Shown in pieces: positions 7,171 to 14,754 of a DNA stretch of 64,000 nt. The stretch is taken from assembly GCA_934593275.1 (NCBI GenBank), contig CAKTQE010000005.1, positions 18,683-82,682 of the forward strand, read 5' to 3'. The notes below the pieces were generated by a model. That model had not been told where the DNA came from. It did no database searches and saw nothing but the letters and a program-made list of their open reading frames with translations. Made by a program: the position numbers and the translations under genes. Origin of the DNA: an uncultured Oscillospiraceae bacterium. GTDB taxonomy: Bacteria > Bacillota > Clostridia > Oscillospirales > Oscillospiraceae. How positions within the stretch are numbered: position 1 is the first letter of the stretch; each line of letters begins with the position of its first letter.

Positions 7171-9237
7171 TTATGGGAATTCATTTATTGGCCGCATGGA
7201 TAAATAGGCCTGTTCATATCGAGAAAGGATGGACTGCACCTCATCTTCTGATATTTCTCGGATAGCATGATTGCTTTTGGGAGAGGAATACCACTTGCCC
7301 GAATCCTGATCCTGTTCAACCGTTTCTATACGTTCGATACAGTAGGAGTTTAACCTATAAAAGCTGAAATATCTTGCCTCATGGCTGATCCAATCGTAGT
7401 CCGTATATTGGATGACTCCGTTCTGGCAAAGCGTATAGTGGCCCATGCCAATGGAAACATCTGTGACTGCACCGTCAAATAATGTGTAGATTTGCCTGAT
7501 ATTGTCCGGTTCATCTGACGCAAGAAGTTCATCGATCCCGTCGTTGTCCAAATCGCAGAATGCAAAGTATTGCAATTCCGGGAAAATACTTCTGTCTTTC
7601 TCCATAGCATCACGATATGCAGATCGTTGTGCATCTTTGCTCAATGCCATCGTATGCGCCCGTTCATATGTTCCAAGTGTTGTTCCAGCATTGTCCATTG
7701 GAAAATCCAAGATGGGGTGGAGATTGATTGGAACAACGTTGTATTGCGATTGGATTTCTTCGGCTTTTTCCTTACTGATGGGAACCAAACGCCCTGGCCC
7801 TTCGCCGTAGGCCCATGAATCTGCGACCGCATTATATTCCAGGCTTGCCTTTTCCGAGATGAGAGAATCCTGATTTGGAGCATAGGGTGTAAAGTCATAA
7901 TACACGATTGTTTGCGTATCATAACCCCCTGCCCATTTTCCGCAAAGCCGCATACCTTCACAAAGCTGCGCCTGGTTTAGTCCGGGCAGATACTCTGCAA
8001 CGGAACCGTTTTCCTGCGTCAGAACAAAATCAAATGTCTCCTGGTCTCTGCCGAGCAGCAGTTCTTCTGCACCGTTTCCGTCTATATCATAGAGTGCATA
8101 ATAGAAAAACGGCTTCCATAGGCGCAGGGTATCGGAGTGGAAATAGTTCAGTAAAAAATCCTGATATTCGGCGTATTGGCTGTAGTCCTCCTTTTCGGGT
8201 TCCTGCTGCATTTTTGCCTCTTCCGCATCAGCAATGTCCAATAGCGGTTGTATTGCTTCGAGGTCAAATGGCTTTGGGTGCATTTCCAGATTCAAACCAT
8301 CCGCCACAAGTTCAATATCCTGTTTTGTGAAGAAAGCATTTTCGTCCAGAGGCCTTCCCAGGGCATCACTCAGGAGAACGGCGATATAGGCATCATCCAG
8401 GTCTGCAAAAATGATGGCGTTCAGATTGCTTTTTGCAAGAAGAACCTCAGAACCATAGGATGTAGTATAGGTCCACTGTTCAAAGTCATCCATTGCAATT
8501 TCCAGATATGCAGGATTAAAATAATCCTTTCTGGTGTAATAAAATGTCGTGCAAATGGGATGCTCCCATGCTCCGGATTTGTTCAGCGTTAATTCGCAGG
8601 AATAGTGAAAGTCTCCTTCCGGGTAGAATATGCCGCTGCCCTCAGATTCCTGAACCTTGGCGTTTTCACGGCAAATGCCGGGGATACCCATAGATTCAAA
8701 GTATATTTTTGCTTGCCACCTTTGCACTACCGCTTCTATCCCCAATAATTGAAGGCCATAAGTTTTAGCGATTTCTTTCAGCTTGTTTGCCTGTTCTGCT
8801 GTTCTGCACTGGTAGGTGTAATACAGATTATCAGGAATCAACGGGTCCTTTTCTAATCCAATCCATTCTTCGTCCAATTCAGAAGTGGTCACATACTCCC
8901 ACCATTCCTTTGCGGCCAATTGGTTCGGACTGCCGGGAGCCCCTTGGATTGAAAGAACATCAAAGGCTGTCGGCGTTTTTGGGGTCCGTTTTCCGTCTCT
9001 ATCATACCACCGATAACCGTTTGAGGTAGCAATTTTGAAATCTTCCAGGTTCAAAACGTAGATTACTGTACAGCCAACCAATAACAGCATCAATACAATA
9101 GCTGCCGCTATTAGCCATGTCCTTTTTAGCGATGGCTGCTTTGATGCCTTGCATTTTCCATTGCGGCTTTTCAGTGCCGACAGAACATATTCCTCCCTGG
9201 CCTCCCCTATTGCTTCAAGCAATTTTTCTGATTTCAC
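7171..9237 (-). CDS. Anti-sigma-factor-like membrane protein with DxDxDG-type repeats
   Basis: The gene starts with GTG overlapping the ECF sigma stop (GTGA), so sigma and this protein are translationally coupled, the hallmark of a cognate anti-sigma factor. A short cytosolic N-terminus (about 40 residues, the presumed sigma-binding part) is followed by one membrane helix (41-61) and a very long extracytoplasmic region. The latter contains two acidic loops, DIDGNGAEELL (384-394) and DLDNDGIDELL (562-572), like calcium-binding FG-GAP/dockerin-type loops. The 688-residue length is unusual, as partners of such sigmas are often near 300 (compare 48676-49545). What it senses is unknown. Its start has a good AAGGAGG site. 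Confidence 0.65.
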   Translation of the reverse strand: MKSEKLLEAIGEAREEYVLSALKSRNGKCKASKQPSLKRTWLIAAAIVLMLLLVGCTVIYVLNLEDFKIATSNGYRWYDRDGKRTPKTPTAFDVLSIQGAPGSPNQLAAKEWWEYVTTSELDEEWIGLEKDPLIPDNLYYTYQCRTAEQANKLKEIAKTYGLQLLGIEAVVQRWQAKIYFESMGIPGICRENAKVQESEGSGIFYPEGDFHYSCELTLNKSGAWEHPICTTFYYTRKDYFNPAYLEIAMDDFEQWTYTTSYGSEVLLAKSNLNAIIFADLDDAYIAVLLSDALGRPLDENAFFTKQDIELVADGLNLEMHPKPFDLEAIQPLLDIADAEEAKMQQEPEKEDYSQYAEYQDFLLNYFHSDTLRLWKPFFYYALYDIDGNGAEELLLGRDQETFDFVLTQENGSVAEYLPGLNQAQLCEGMRLCGKWAGGYDTQTIVYYDFTPYAPNQDSLISEKASLEYNAVADSWAYGEGPGRLVPISKEKAEEIQSQYNVVPINLHPILDFPMDNAGTTLGTYERAHTMALSKDAQRSAYRDAMEKDRSIFPELQYFAFCDLDNDGIDELLASDEPDNIRQIYTLFDGAVTDVSIGMGHYTLCQNGVIQYTDYDWISHEARYFSFYRLNSYCIERIETVEQDQDSGKWYSSPKSNHAIREISEDEVQSILSRYEQAYLSMRPINEFP

Positions 9238-9791
9238 ACAAAGCCCTCCTTTTCAAGCTGCTTTCGGAGTTTCCCTCTTATCCTGTGCAGCATGGATGTG
9301 ACCTTACTCTGGGTAAAACAGCAGCTTTCCGCAATGGCCGCAATGGGTTCAAAAAACCAATATCTGCGCAAAAAGATGTCCCGTTCGGTTTTGGACAAAG
9401 AATCCAGAAAGCGGTTTAGGCACACAGTTAGTTCCTGGGCATCAGAGTTTGCCTCAATATCCTGTGTTCCGTCAACACAGTTGTCCAGTTCTTCCAGAGC
9501 AAGCGTGATTTGCCCGCCGCCGCGCTTTGCGGTGTTTTTCGCTTTCCATCGGTTAATAGAGATACGGCGGGTGATTTTTCCAAGGAATGTTGCAAGGATC
9601 GAAGGACGATGGGGTGGCAGCTGATTCCATGCGGCCATGTATGTATCGCTGACACTTTCTTCGGCATCTTCGTTGTTTGCCAGGGCATGATAAGCAATGC
9701 TGTAGCAATAGGCACCATATTTGCGGTCTGTTTCGGCAATGGCCTGTTCAGAGCGTTCCCAGAAAAGCGCAACAATGCTTTGATCGTCCAT
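9234..9791 (-). CDS. ECF-type RNA polymerase sigma factor
   Basis: This 185-aa protein has sigma region 2 (Y.Y.IAYHAL.N.EDAEESVSD.Y.AAW, residues 29-55) and region 4 (LDSLSKTERDIFLRRYWFF then IAESCCFTQSKVTSMLHRIR, ending KLRKQLEKEGFV). The start is supported by AGGAGG before the ATG. It is the first gene of a two-gene operon with the overlapping anti-sigma. A paralogue with the same opening pattern (FERSEQAI.ETD.KYG) occurs at 48125-48679. A GTATATAAG element (minus strand, 9831-9839) about 40 bases upstream of the start is also present before that paralogue and may be the autoregulated promoter. Confidence 0.88.
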   Translation of the reverse strand: MDDQSIVALFWERSEQAIAETDRKYGAYCYSIAYHALANNEDAEESVSDTYMAAWNQLPPHRPSILATFLGKITRRISINRWKAKNTAKRGGGQITLALEELDNCVDGTQDIEANSDAQELTVCLNRFLDSLSKTERDIFLRRYWFFEPIAAIAESCCFTQSKVTSMLHRIRGKLRKQLEKEGFV

Positions 9792-9830
9792 ACAAACACC
9801 TCCTATTGTTTTTTTTGAAAAGGCCCTTCA

Positions 9831-9839
9831 CTTATATAC
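9831..9839 (-). promoter_or_regulatory. Candidate ECF-dependent promoter element (GTATATAAG)
   Basis: GTATATAAG on the minus strand lies 40 bases before the ECF sigma ATG. A TGCAA is found 25 bases further upstream. The same 9-mer occurs 37 bases before the paralogous sigma start (48080-48088), also with TGCAA 23 bases upstream, and again at 14188-14196. This is a pattern seen by eye; the promoter role is inferred. Confidence 0.4.
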
Positions 9840-9927
9840 TCAGGAAAAACATTTTGATATTGCATGTTTTTTTTGAAATACTTGAGAATTTTGCTGATAT
9901 GTCAAAAATTTTTGCGCATACGCAAGT

Positions 9928-11736
9928 TTACGGTTTTACCATCCAGAAAGTTGGCGCACGTCTCATATTCGCCATATCAGTAGGCAGCTGATTCAGTGTT
10001 TGAACAGCTCCTTTTTCGCCATACCGTCCCTCTGTATCCCGGTATAGCATATTGCAGGCAGAACCGTGGTTTATAGCACAGGCGTTTACTGCTTTGTACT
10101 CCGTCATGATGTCGATCAGATCGGCGTAGGTCGCTCCAAGAGACTGGGGCGTTCTTCCATCCGCACTGATAAAAATCACCGTTCCGTCTTCACGCTGGCC
10201 GATGGCCGTCCGGGGTGCGTAACCGGAGGGCGTATCGTATACGGACAGATTTGGTTTGCCATTGATCATCAGAACGGGACCGCCCTCATAGCCATCCCGG
10301 ATTTCCAAATCGGCTGCCTCCTCTGCGGTGATGGAATTGCCAACGATCAAAATATTGTCCTTATTGAAGCCCATGAATCCATCTTCATAAATGTGGTCAT
10401 GAAGACTGTTCCACACAACATGCTCGTTGGCCAAAACCAATCCACAAGGGACACTTCCTACGGTAAGACTGCTTGTTCCGTCATCGTAGAATACTCCGGC
10501 GTTGACTGCCGCAATTGCGTGTTCCTGCTCTATTGCTTTATCGATGCCAATGCCCGGTGTGTCCTGGGAGAGGGAATCAGAAGACGTTGCCAGATAGACC
10601 TTTGAAGGATCACGAACCAGCATCACATGGGCGGTAAAGGTTTCTCCGGTGTAAGTGTCAATTTGAATACCACCCTGGAAATCTAACCACTCGTCATTCA
10701 GGCTTGCTTCCTCCATAGGTGTGGTAGACACTGTGGTCGGCTGCGTTGGTGCTGTAGGCGTGGTGGTGCTGGGTGCATCCTGAACAGGCTTGGATTCTTG
10801 AAAATCTGGGGCTGCTTGCTTTTTGGGGACAGTCAAAAATCCAAGTGCCGTTGCCAATATAGCGGCAACCGAAACGAGAACGACCCAGAAGCGTGGCTTC
10901 TTGTAATTCAGAATATTGCGTACCCGCCGGACAACTGCCGTTTCTCCAAAAGCCACGGGACAGGCCAGCACCAGCCGCTTTCCACCGCTGCAATCTAAAA
11001 GTGCTGCGGAGTAGGCTTTCTTTTCAGCCAGGCCAAAGTGAGAGATGACCATTTCGTCACAGGCAAACTCAATATCCCGGCATACAAGGAAGTAGGCAAT
11101 CCATACAAAGGGGTCAAACCAATAAATAGATAAAAGGACATAGGCCAGCGGCTTCCACCAATGGTCTTTCCGGGACAGATGGCTCCGTTCGTGGGCAATC
11201 ACATGGGATTTGGCCGGCCCACATGAGCCGGAGGGCAGGTAGATTCTGGGTCGAATAAAGCCGAGAATAAACGGGGTCGTTACAGCATCGCAAATCCAGA
11301 TGTCGTTCGTTTCCGGAATGGCTTCCATTACAAGGTGCCGCATTCTGATGTAACTGAATAGAAAATAGCCCAGCATACAGCATAGACCAATGCACCACAC
11401 GATTGGAAACGCCGAGACCTGAGGCTGGCTGCTTTCAGTTATGGCTTTTTGATTTTCCGGAATCTGCGCTGGGGCAGCACCGGAGGGAACAGGTTCCGGA
11501 TGAATCAGGTTCGTATTGACGGTTTCCTGGATGACAGAAGTAGTCTGTGGGACCATGCTGACGGGGCTTTCAATGGAGAACGGAAAGACCAACCGCAGAG
11601 CAACGACGGCCCAGAGCATACAGACGATCCGCCTTGGTGCCTTTCTCAAAAGTATACGAAGAAAGATCACTGCAACGATCAGCCAATTTGCCAGAAGGCT
11701 AAGACTGACGAGTTTCGCAAATACGGTTTCCATCAT
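9928..11736 (-). CDS. BlaR1-type M56 metallopeptidase fused to a degenerate NAGPA domain
   Basis: Residues 1-300 form a BlaR1/MecR1-like membrane metallopeptidase: helices near 8-30 and 37-56, a further helix near 110-130, the zinc motif HERSH (182-186), the third-ligand block DIEFACDE (221-228), and a last helix at 285-303. A Thr/Pro-rich linker (304-348) leads to an extracellular domain (349-602) homologous to the NAGPA enzyme at 5898-7064, sharing VMLVRDP, GGPVLM and PRTAIG. At the position of the enzyme's DGGSST signature it reads NHGSACN (556-562), and GINGG has become AVNAG, so it is probably inactive and may be a ligand sensor. Its ATG overlaps the upstream blaI stop (TAATG), forming a blaI-blaR1-like operon. 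BlaR1 itself carries a beta-lactamase-like sensor at this place. Confidence 0.85.
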   Translation of the reverse strand: MMETVFAKLVSLSLLANWLIVAVIFLRILLRKAPRRIVCMLWAVVALRLVFPFSIESPVSMVPQTTSVIQETVNTNLIHPEPVPSGAAPAQIPENQKAITESSQPQVSAFPIVWCIGLCCMLGYFLFSYIRMRHLVMEAIPETNDIWICDAVTTPFILGFIRPRIYLPSGSCGPAKSHVIAHERSHLSRKDHWWKPLAYVLLSIYWFDPFVWIAYFLVCRDIEFACDEMVISHFGLAEKKAYSAALLDCSGGKRLVLACPVAFGETAVVRRVRNILNYKKPRFWVVLVSVAAILATALGFLTVPKKQAAPDFQESKPVQDAPSTTTPTAPTQPTTVSTTPMEEASLNDEWLDFQGGIQIDTYTGETFTAHVMLVRDPSKVYLATSSDSLSQDTPGIGIDKAIEQEHAIAAVNAGVFYDDGTSSLTVGSVPCGLVLANEHVVWNSLHDHIYEDGFMGFNKDNILIVGNSITAEEAADLEIRDGYEGGPVLMINGKPNLSVYDTPSGYAPRTAIGQREDGTVIFISADGRTPQSLGATYADLIDIMTEYKAVNACAINHGSACNMLYRDTEGRYGEKGAVQTLNQLPTDMANMRRAPTFWMVKP

Positions 11737-12098
11737 TACCCCTCCCCTGCTTCATCAATCATCTTCCGGACGAGTGCCCGTTCTTCCTCCGACAAGGGGC
11801 GGCTTCTGGAAAATGCCGCCAGGAATGCCGGAAAAGAGCCTTGAAATGCGGTGTCCACGAATTGCTCACTCTGCATGGAATAAAACTGTTCCCTGGAAAT
11901 AAGGGATGTGACCGTTCCATTGTTGTTCTGAAACAGTCCCTTGTCGCAAAGCCTACGAAGGACGGTATGCACCGTTGTCCGTTTCCATTGTAGTTCCTCC
12001 CCTGCCAGTTTCACAAGGGTGGAAGAAGATACCGGTTCGTTCTTCCAAATCATATCCGCAAAGCGGGATTCTACTACACCGAGCTGTATTTCACTCAT
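11736..12098 (-). CDS. BlaI/MecI-family repressor (first module)
   Basis: This 120-aa winged-helix protein matches BlaI/MecI in length and pattern: ESRFADMIWKNEPVSS near the N-terminus, the recognition part WKRTTVHTVLRRLCDKGLF (39-57), and a dimerisation/proteolysis-target region with AFLAAFSRSRPLSEEE. BlaI is cleaved by BlaR1 at an Asn-Phe bond in the matching segment; here the candidate is Ala-Phe. The start has a clear AGGAGG. Immediately upstream lie two perfect-type dyads (12121-12137, 12148-12164) overlapping the promoter, as expected for autoregulation. The gene is translationally coupled to the M56-NAGPA fusion gene. Confidence 0.9.
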   Translation of the reverse strand: MSEIQLGVVESRFADMIWKNEPVSSSTLVKLAGEELQWKRTTVHTVLRRLCDKGLFQNNNGTVTSLISREQFYSMQSEQFVDTAFQGSFPAFLAAFSRSRPLSEEERALVRKMIDEAGEG

Positions 12099-12120
12099 TT
12101 TGATGATTCCTCCTTTTTGC

Positions 12121-12137
12121 GACTACATATCGTAGTC
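12121..12137. promoter_or_regulatory. BlaI-type operator 1 (proximal)
   Basis: A 17-bp dyad, GACTACATATCGTAGTC, with half-sites GACTAC/GTAGTC. It lies between the -10 box and the ribosome binding site of the repressor gene and closely resembles the BlaI/MecI operator consensus (TACTACA..TGTAGTA). Confidence 0.8.
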
Positions 12138-12146
12138 TCTACTTAA

Positions 12147-12175
12147 AGACTACATCATGTAGTCGCAAAAGTCAA
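12147..12175 (-). promoter_or_regulatory. Promoter of the blaI-M56(NAGPA) operon
   Basis: On the minus strand TTGACT (12170-12175) and TAGTCT (12147-12152) are 17 bases apart. The -10 and spacer are covered by operator 2, so repressor binding would block RNA polymerase. Confidence 0.7.
12148..12164. promoter_or_regulatory. BlaI-type operator 2 (distal)
   Basis: GACTACATCATGTAGTC is an 8+1+8 perfect dyad. Its centre is 27 bp from the centre of operator 1. The flanking bases extend the symmetry (TTTGC before operator 1, GCAAA after operator 2). Confidence 0.85.
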
Positions 12176-12293
12176 GACTTTTTTCAAAAACGTTTCTAAA
12201 AGGGGTTGGATAAAAATTTGCCAGGAAAACAAAGCGTTTTCCTGGCAAATTCAAGGACCCTTTGGCAGTTTTGTGGTTCTATTGGCAGCACAT

Positions 12294-14066
12294 TTATTGA
12301 ACACTGCACCCAAGAATTGCTCTGCATTTATCCAGATCAGGAATGAGAACCTTGTGGGGACGGCCCAATAGGTCTATTTCCGTTTCTTCTGAGGAGGTCC
12401 TATCGGGGCATTGGGCAACAGTGACCCGATAGGAGGAGAAACCATTGAGCCATTGCTCCCGATAGTCTTCCAATTGGGATTTTTCTAAATCTGTTTCCAA
12501 AAGAGGAAGAACAGCCTCCAGCAATTGGGAAAATTGCTCCCCAGAAAGCTTCCGACAGGCATCTAAAACTGCGGAAATGACTGTGGCGTTTCTTTCTGAA
12601 CGACGGTAAAGGCTTTCTTCCGGAACAAAAAGATACCGATAAGTGAACGCAGCCTTGCCGTTTAAGTGATATGTTCCATCCGTATGACCCTCCAGTGAAA
12701 TTTGTTTCTCGGAGAGGCAGTCTATTTCATCGTCTTCCAGCGGCAGATCAATACCACCAAGGGCATCAACAATGCCAATGAATACATCTGGACTTAGTTC
12801 CACGCTGCCATCTATTGATACGCCAAGATTCTCCGTAATGCCTTTGCTCAAAAACGGCCCGCCATGCTGTTCCTCATTCCAGGCACGTCCCAAAGCGTGG
12901 GCAATGTTCAAAGTCGTTTGTCCAACGGCATGAACGGTTTTAGAATCGCGATAGTTACCGAATTCCATATATGTCCAGGCAGGAAATACATAAAAATTCC
13001 ATGTTTTGGTATTTGAATCTATAGACGTCAAAACTATAGAACCTGCGTTTGTTAGTTCAGTGCCATCCTTTAACACAGTGGTATATTGACCAATGACAAG
13101 CAATCCAGGGCTTTTCGGTGCAGCATGGACAGGAGCAGTCAAAAAACCAACGCCAATTGCCGCAATGGCGAGAATGCTCAGTGCTGTGCGCCATGCTGTT
13201 GGCCGTTTATAGCGGACAATGCTGGTGATGCGGTGCTTTACGTTCTTCTCTCCGAAAGCCAACGGTGCAGCTATCGCAGTTTTCTGGCCGCTATATCGCA
13301 AAAGGATTCTGGAATAAACCATCTTTTGCGAAACGGTCATATTCCGAATGACCGCTTCATCACAGGCAACCTCAATATCACGGCAAAAAACAAAATAGGC
13401 AACCCATATCATAGGGTGAAACCAATATAGCGACAACAAGAAGAAACCCAATGGCTTCCACAGATGGTCCTTCCGCCTCAGATGCGCTTGTTCGTGGGCA
13501 AGGATATAGGGCAATTCCTCTGGCTTCAGGCAGGACGGAAGATATATATTGGGTTTGAGCAGACCGAAAACAAAAGGTTCCTCTATGTAATCACAGGAAT
13601 AGAGCCTGGGACCGACAGCCAAGGAAGCGGACAGTCTTCTCTTTGTAGCAATGCTCCACCCAACAGCATAAATGGACATTCCGGCAAATCCAACGAGCCA
13701 TACAAAAGAAAGTGCGCCAAGCATATCAAATGCAACCTCGGAAGAAGTCTGCGGCTCCAGTCTCAGATTTTGCAGCAATGTCAAATCAGGTGCATCGGCA
13801 GTTTCGACTTTCTCAGAGGAAAACCGAACGGGTGCTTCCAGAGCCGGAGAAAAGGACTCCTGCACGATAGGAGCTGATGCTGGAAGAACGCAAAGAGGAC
13901 TTTCGATGCTGACCGGGGCAATCAGGCGAACCGCTAGAAGAACCCACAGGAAGCAGGAGACCGTTCTGGATTTTCGTGAAAGAAGCAGGCGCGCAAGAAA
14001 AATCACCGGCAGCAGCCAGGTAGCGGAGATGCTGTTGTTCAGTAGCCATAAAAACAGTTCTTTCAT
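12294..14066 (-). CDS. BlaR1-type M56 metallopeptidase fused to a degenerate LCP domain
   Basis: The N-terminal half is a BlaR1-like M56 peptidase with the zinc motif HEQAH (191-195), DIEVACDE (230-237), several membrane helices, and a final helix at about 291-311. Residues 320-590 are an extracellular LytR-CpsA-Psr-like domain, recognisable from FLSKGITENLGVSID (405-419), GIVDALGGIDLPL (431-443) and LLEAVLPLLETDL (515-527). The last also matches LLDTLLPLVLTDM of the LCP protein next door. Canonical LCP residues are missing: the D.R after LLIG is absent, the RD pair is replaced by AW (364-365), and the R.R...D..R..RQ motif is changed. A sensor rather than a ligase is therefore likely. The start has GAGAGGAGC. 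It is divergent from blaI-LCP at 14380-15891. Confidence 0.82.
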   Translation of the reverse strand: MKELFLWLLNNSISATWLLPVIFLARLLLSRKSRTVSCFLWVLLAVRLIAPVSIESPLCVLPASAPIVQESFSPALEAPVRFSSEKVETADAPDLTLLQNLRLEPQTSSEVAFDMLGALSFVWLVGFAGMSIYAVGWSIATKRRLSASLAVGPRLYSCDYIEEPFVFGLLKPNIYLPSCLKPEELPYILAHEQAHLRRKDHLWKPLGFFLLSLYWFHPMIWVAYFVFCRDIEVACDEAVIRNMTVSQKMVYSRILLRYSGQKTAIAAPLAFGEKNVKHRITSIVRYKRPTAWRTALSILAIAAIGVGFLTAPVHAAPKSPGLLVIGQYTTVLKDGTELTNAGSIVLTSIDSNTKTWNFYVFPAWTYMEFGNYRDSKTVHAVGQTTLNIAHALGRAWNEEQHGGPFLSKGITENLGVSIDGSVELSPDVFIGIVDALGGIDLPLEDDEIDCLSEKQISLEGHTDGTYHLNGKAAFTYRYLFVPEESLYRRSERNATVISAVLDACRKLSGEQFSQLLEAVLPLLETDLEKSQLEDYREQWLNGFSSYRVTVAQCPDRTSSEETEIDLLGRPHKVLIPDLDKCRAILGCSVQ

Positions 14067-14187
14067 AAAGCTCCTCTCTCATAATCATCGATTGTTTTAC
14101 GGAGTTGCTCCGACAACCTTTTCGAATGCAGTTCTAAAGCGAAAAATGTTATAATGGCAAGCAATGAACTGTAGCCGAAGTTTTGTT

Positions 14188-14196
14188 GTATATAAG
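14188..14196 (+). promoter_or_regulatory. GTATATAAG element upstream of blaI-LCP
   Basis: This is the same 9-mer as before both ECF sigma genes, oriented toward the blaI-LCP operon, with GAAC about 18-20 bases upstream. It may be a second, ECF-dependent promoter for this operon. One occurrence could be chance in A/T-rich DNA. Confidence 0.3.
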
Positions 14197-14311
14197 ATAT
14201 TCATTCTCAGTTTATAACAGATGAACACAACTGTCAAGAAGTTTTTGCGGAGCATTCAGGAATGCTAAATATCCTGAATTTTCTAAATATACATTTCGTT
14301 TCTAAATAATC

Positions 14312-14340
14312 TTGACAAATCTGTCTATTGAATATAGAAT
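14312..14340 (+). promoter_or_regulatory. Promoter of the blaI-LCP operon
   Basis: TTGACA (14312-14317), a 17-base spacer and TAGAAT (14335-14340) form a strong housekeeping-type promoter 40 bases before the blaI start. The first repressor dyad overlaps spacer and -10. Confidence 0.75.
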
Positions 14341-14363
14341 ATAATAGTCTATACAAAGTAGAC
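14323..14363. promoter_or_regulatory. Paired dyads, probable operators of the second BlaI
   Basis: Two 17-bp dyads, GTCTATTGAATATAGAA (14323-14339, imperfect outer pair) and GTCTATACAAAGTAGAC (14347-14363), lie with centres 24 bp apart. Size and spacing mirror the operators of the first module, but the half-site is GTCTA instead of GACTACAT, which would keep the two repressors apart. Confidence 0.6.
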
Positions 14364-14379
14364 GAAAGGAGCGATAAAA

Positions 14380-14739
14380 ATGGATGAATATCGTCTTGGA
14401 GAAGTGGAATCAAGATTTGCGGAAATCATCTGGTCGAATGAACCTCTTTCTTCCAGGCATCTGGCGGACCTGGCCTTTGAGCAACTAAACTGGAAGCGCA
14501 CAACGACCTATACTGTTTTGAAACGGCTGTGTGAGCGTGGACTATTTCAAAATCAGGGCGGCACTGTATCCGCTTTGGTCACGCGGGAGGAGTTTTTGGC
14601 CCATCGGAGTGAACAATTTCTGGACGAAGCCTTTCAGGGGTCGCTTCCTGCTTTTATGGCAGCATTCAGCAGCCGAAAAAAGCTCTCCGAAGCGGAGATC
14701 AAGGAGCTGGAGCAGATCATTGACGGAATGCGGGAATAA
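14380..14739 (+). CDS. BlaI/MecI-family repressor (second module)
   Basis: This 119-aa paralogue of the repressor at 11736-12098 shares GEVESRFAEIIWSNEPLSS, the recognition-helix region WKRTTTYTVLKRLCERGLF, and a C-terminal AFMAAFSSRKKLSE. AAAGGAG precedes its ATG. It is the first gene of an operon with the LCP protein 15 bases downstream, and is divergent from the M56-LCP fusion. By analogy to BlaI it should dimerise on the dyads at 14323-14363 and be inactivated when the M56 partner responds to its signal. Confidence 0.88.
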   Translation: MDEYRLGEVESRFAEIIWSNEPLSSRHLADLAFEQLNWKRTTTYTVLKRLCERGLFQNQGGTVSALVTREEFLAHRSEQFLDEAFQGSLPAFMAAFSSRKKLSEAEIKELEQIIDGMRE

Positions 14740-14754
14740 AAGGAGGATAAATCC

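Larger units (their letters stand above)
14067..14379. other. Divergent regulatory region between M56-LCP and blaI-LCP
   Basis: This non-coding stretch of 313 bases separates divergent genes. It holds the blaI promoter and dyads (14312-14363), a GTATATAAG element (14188-14196, plus strand), and a possible minus-strand promoter for the M56-LCP gene (TTGACA 14232-14237 and TATAAA 14211-14216, spacer only 15). A short GGAG/CTCC dyad occurs near 14101-14112. Confidence 0.5.
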
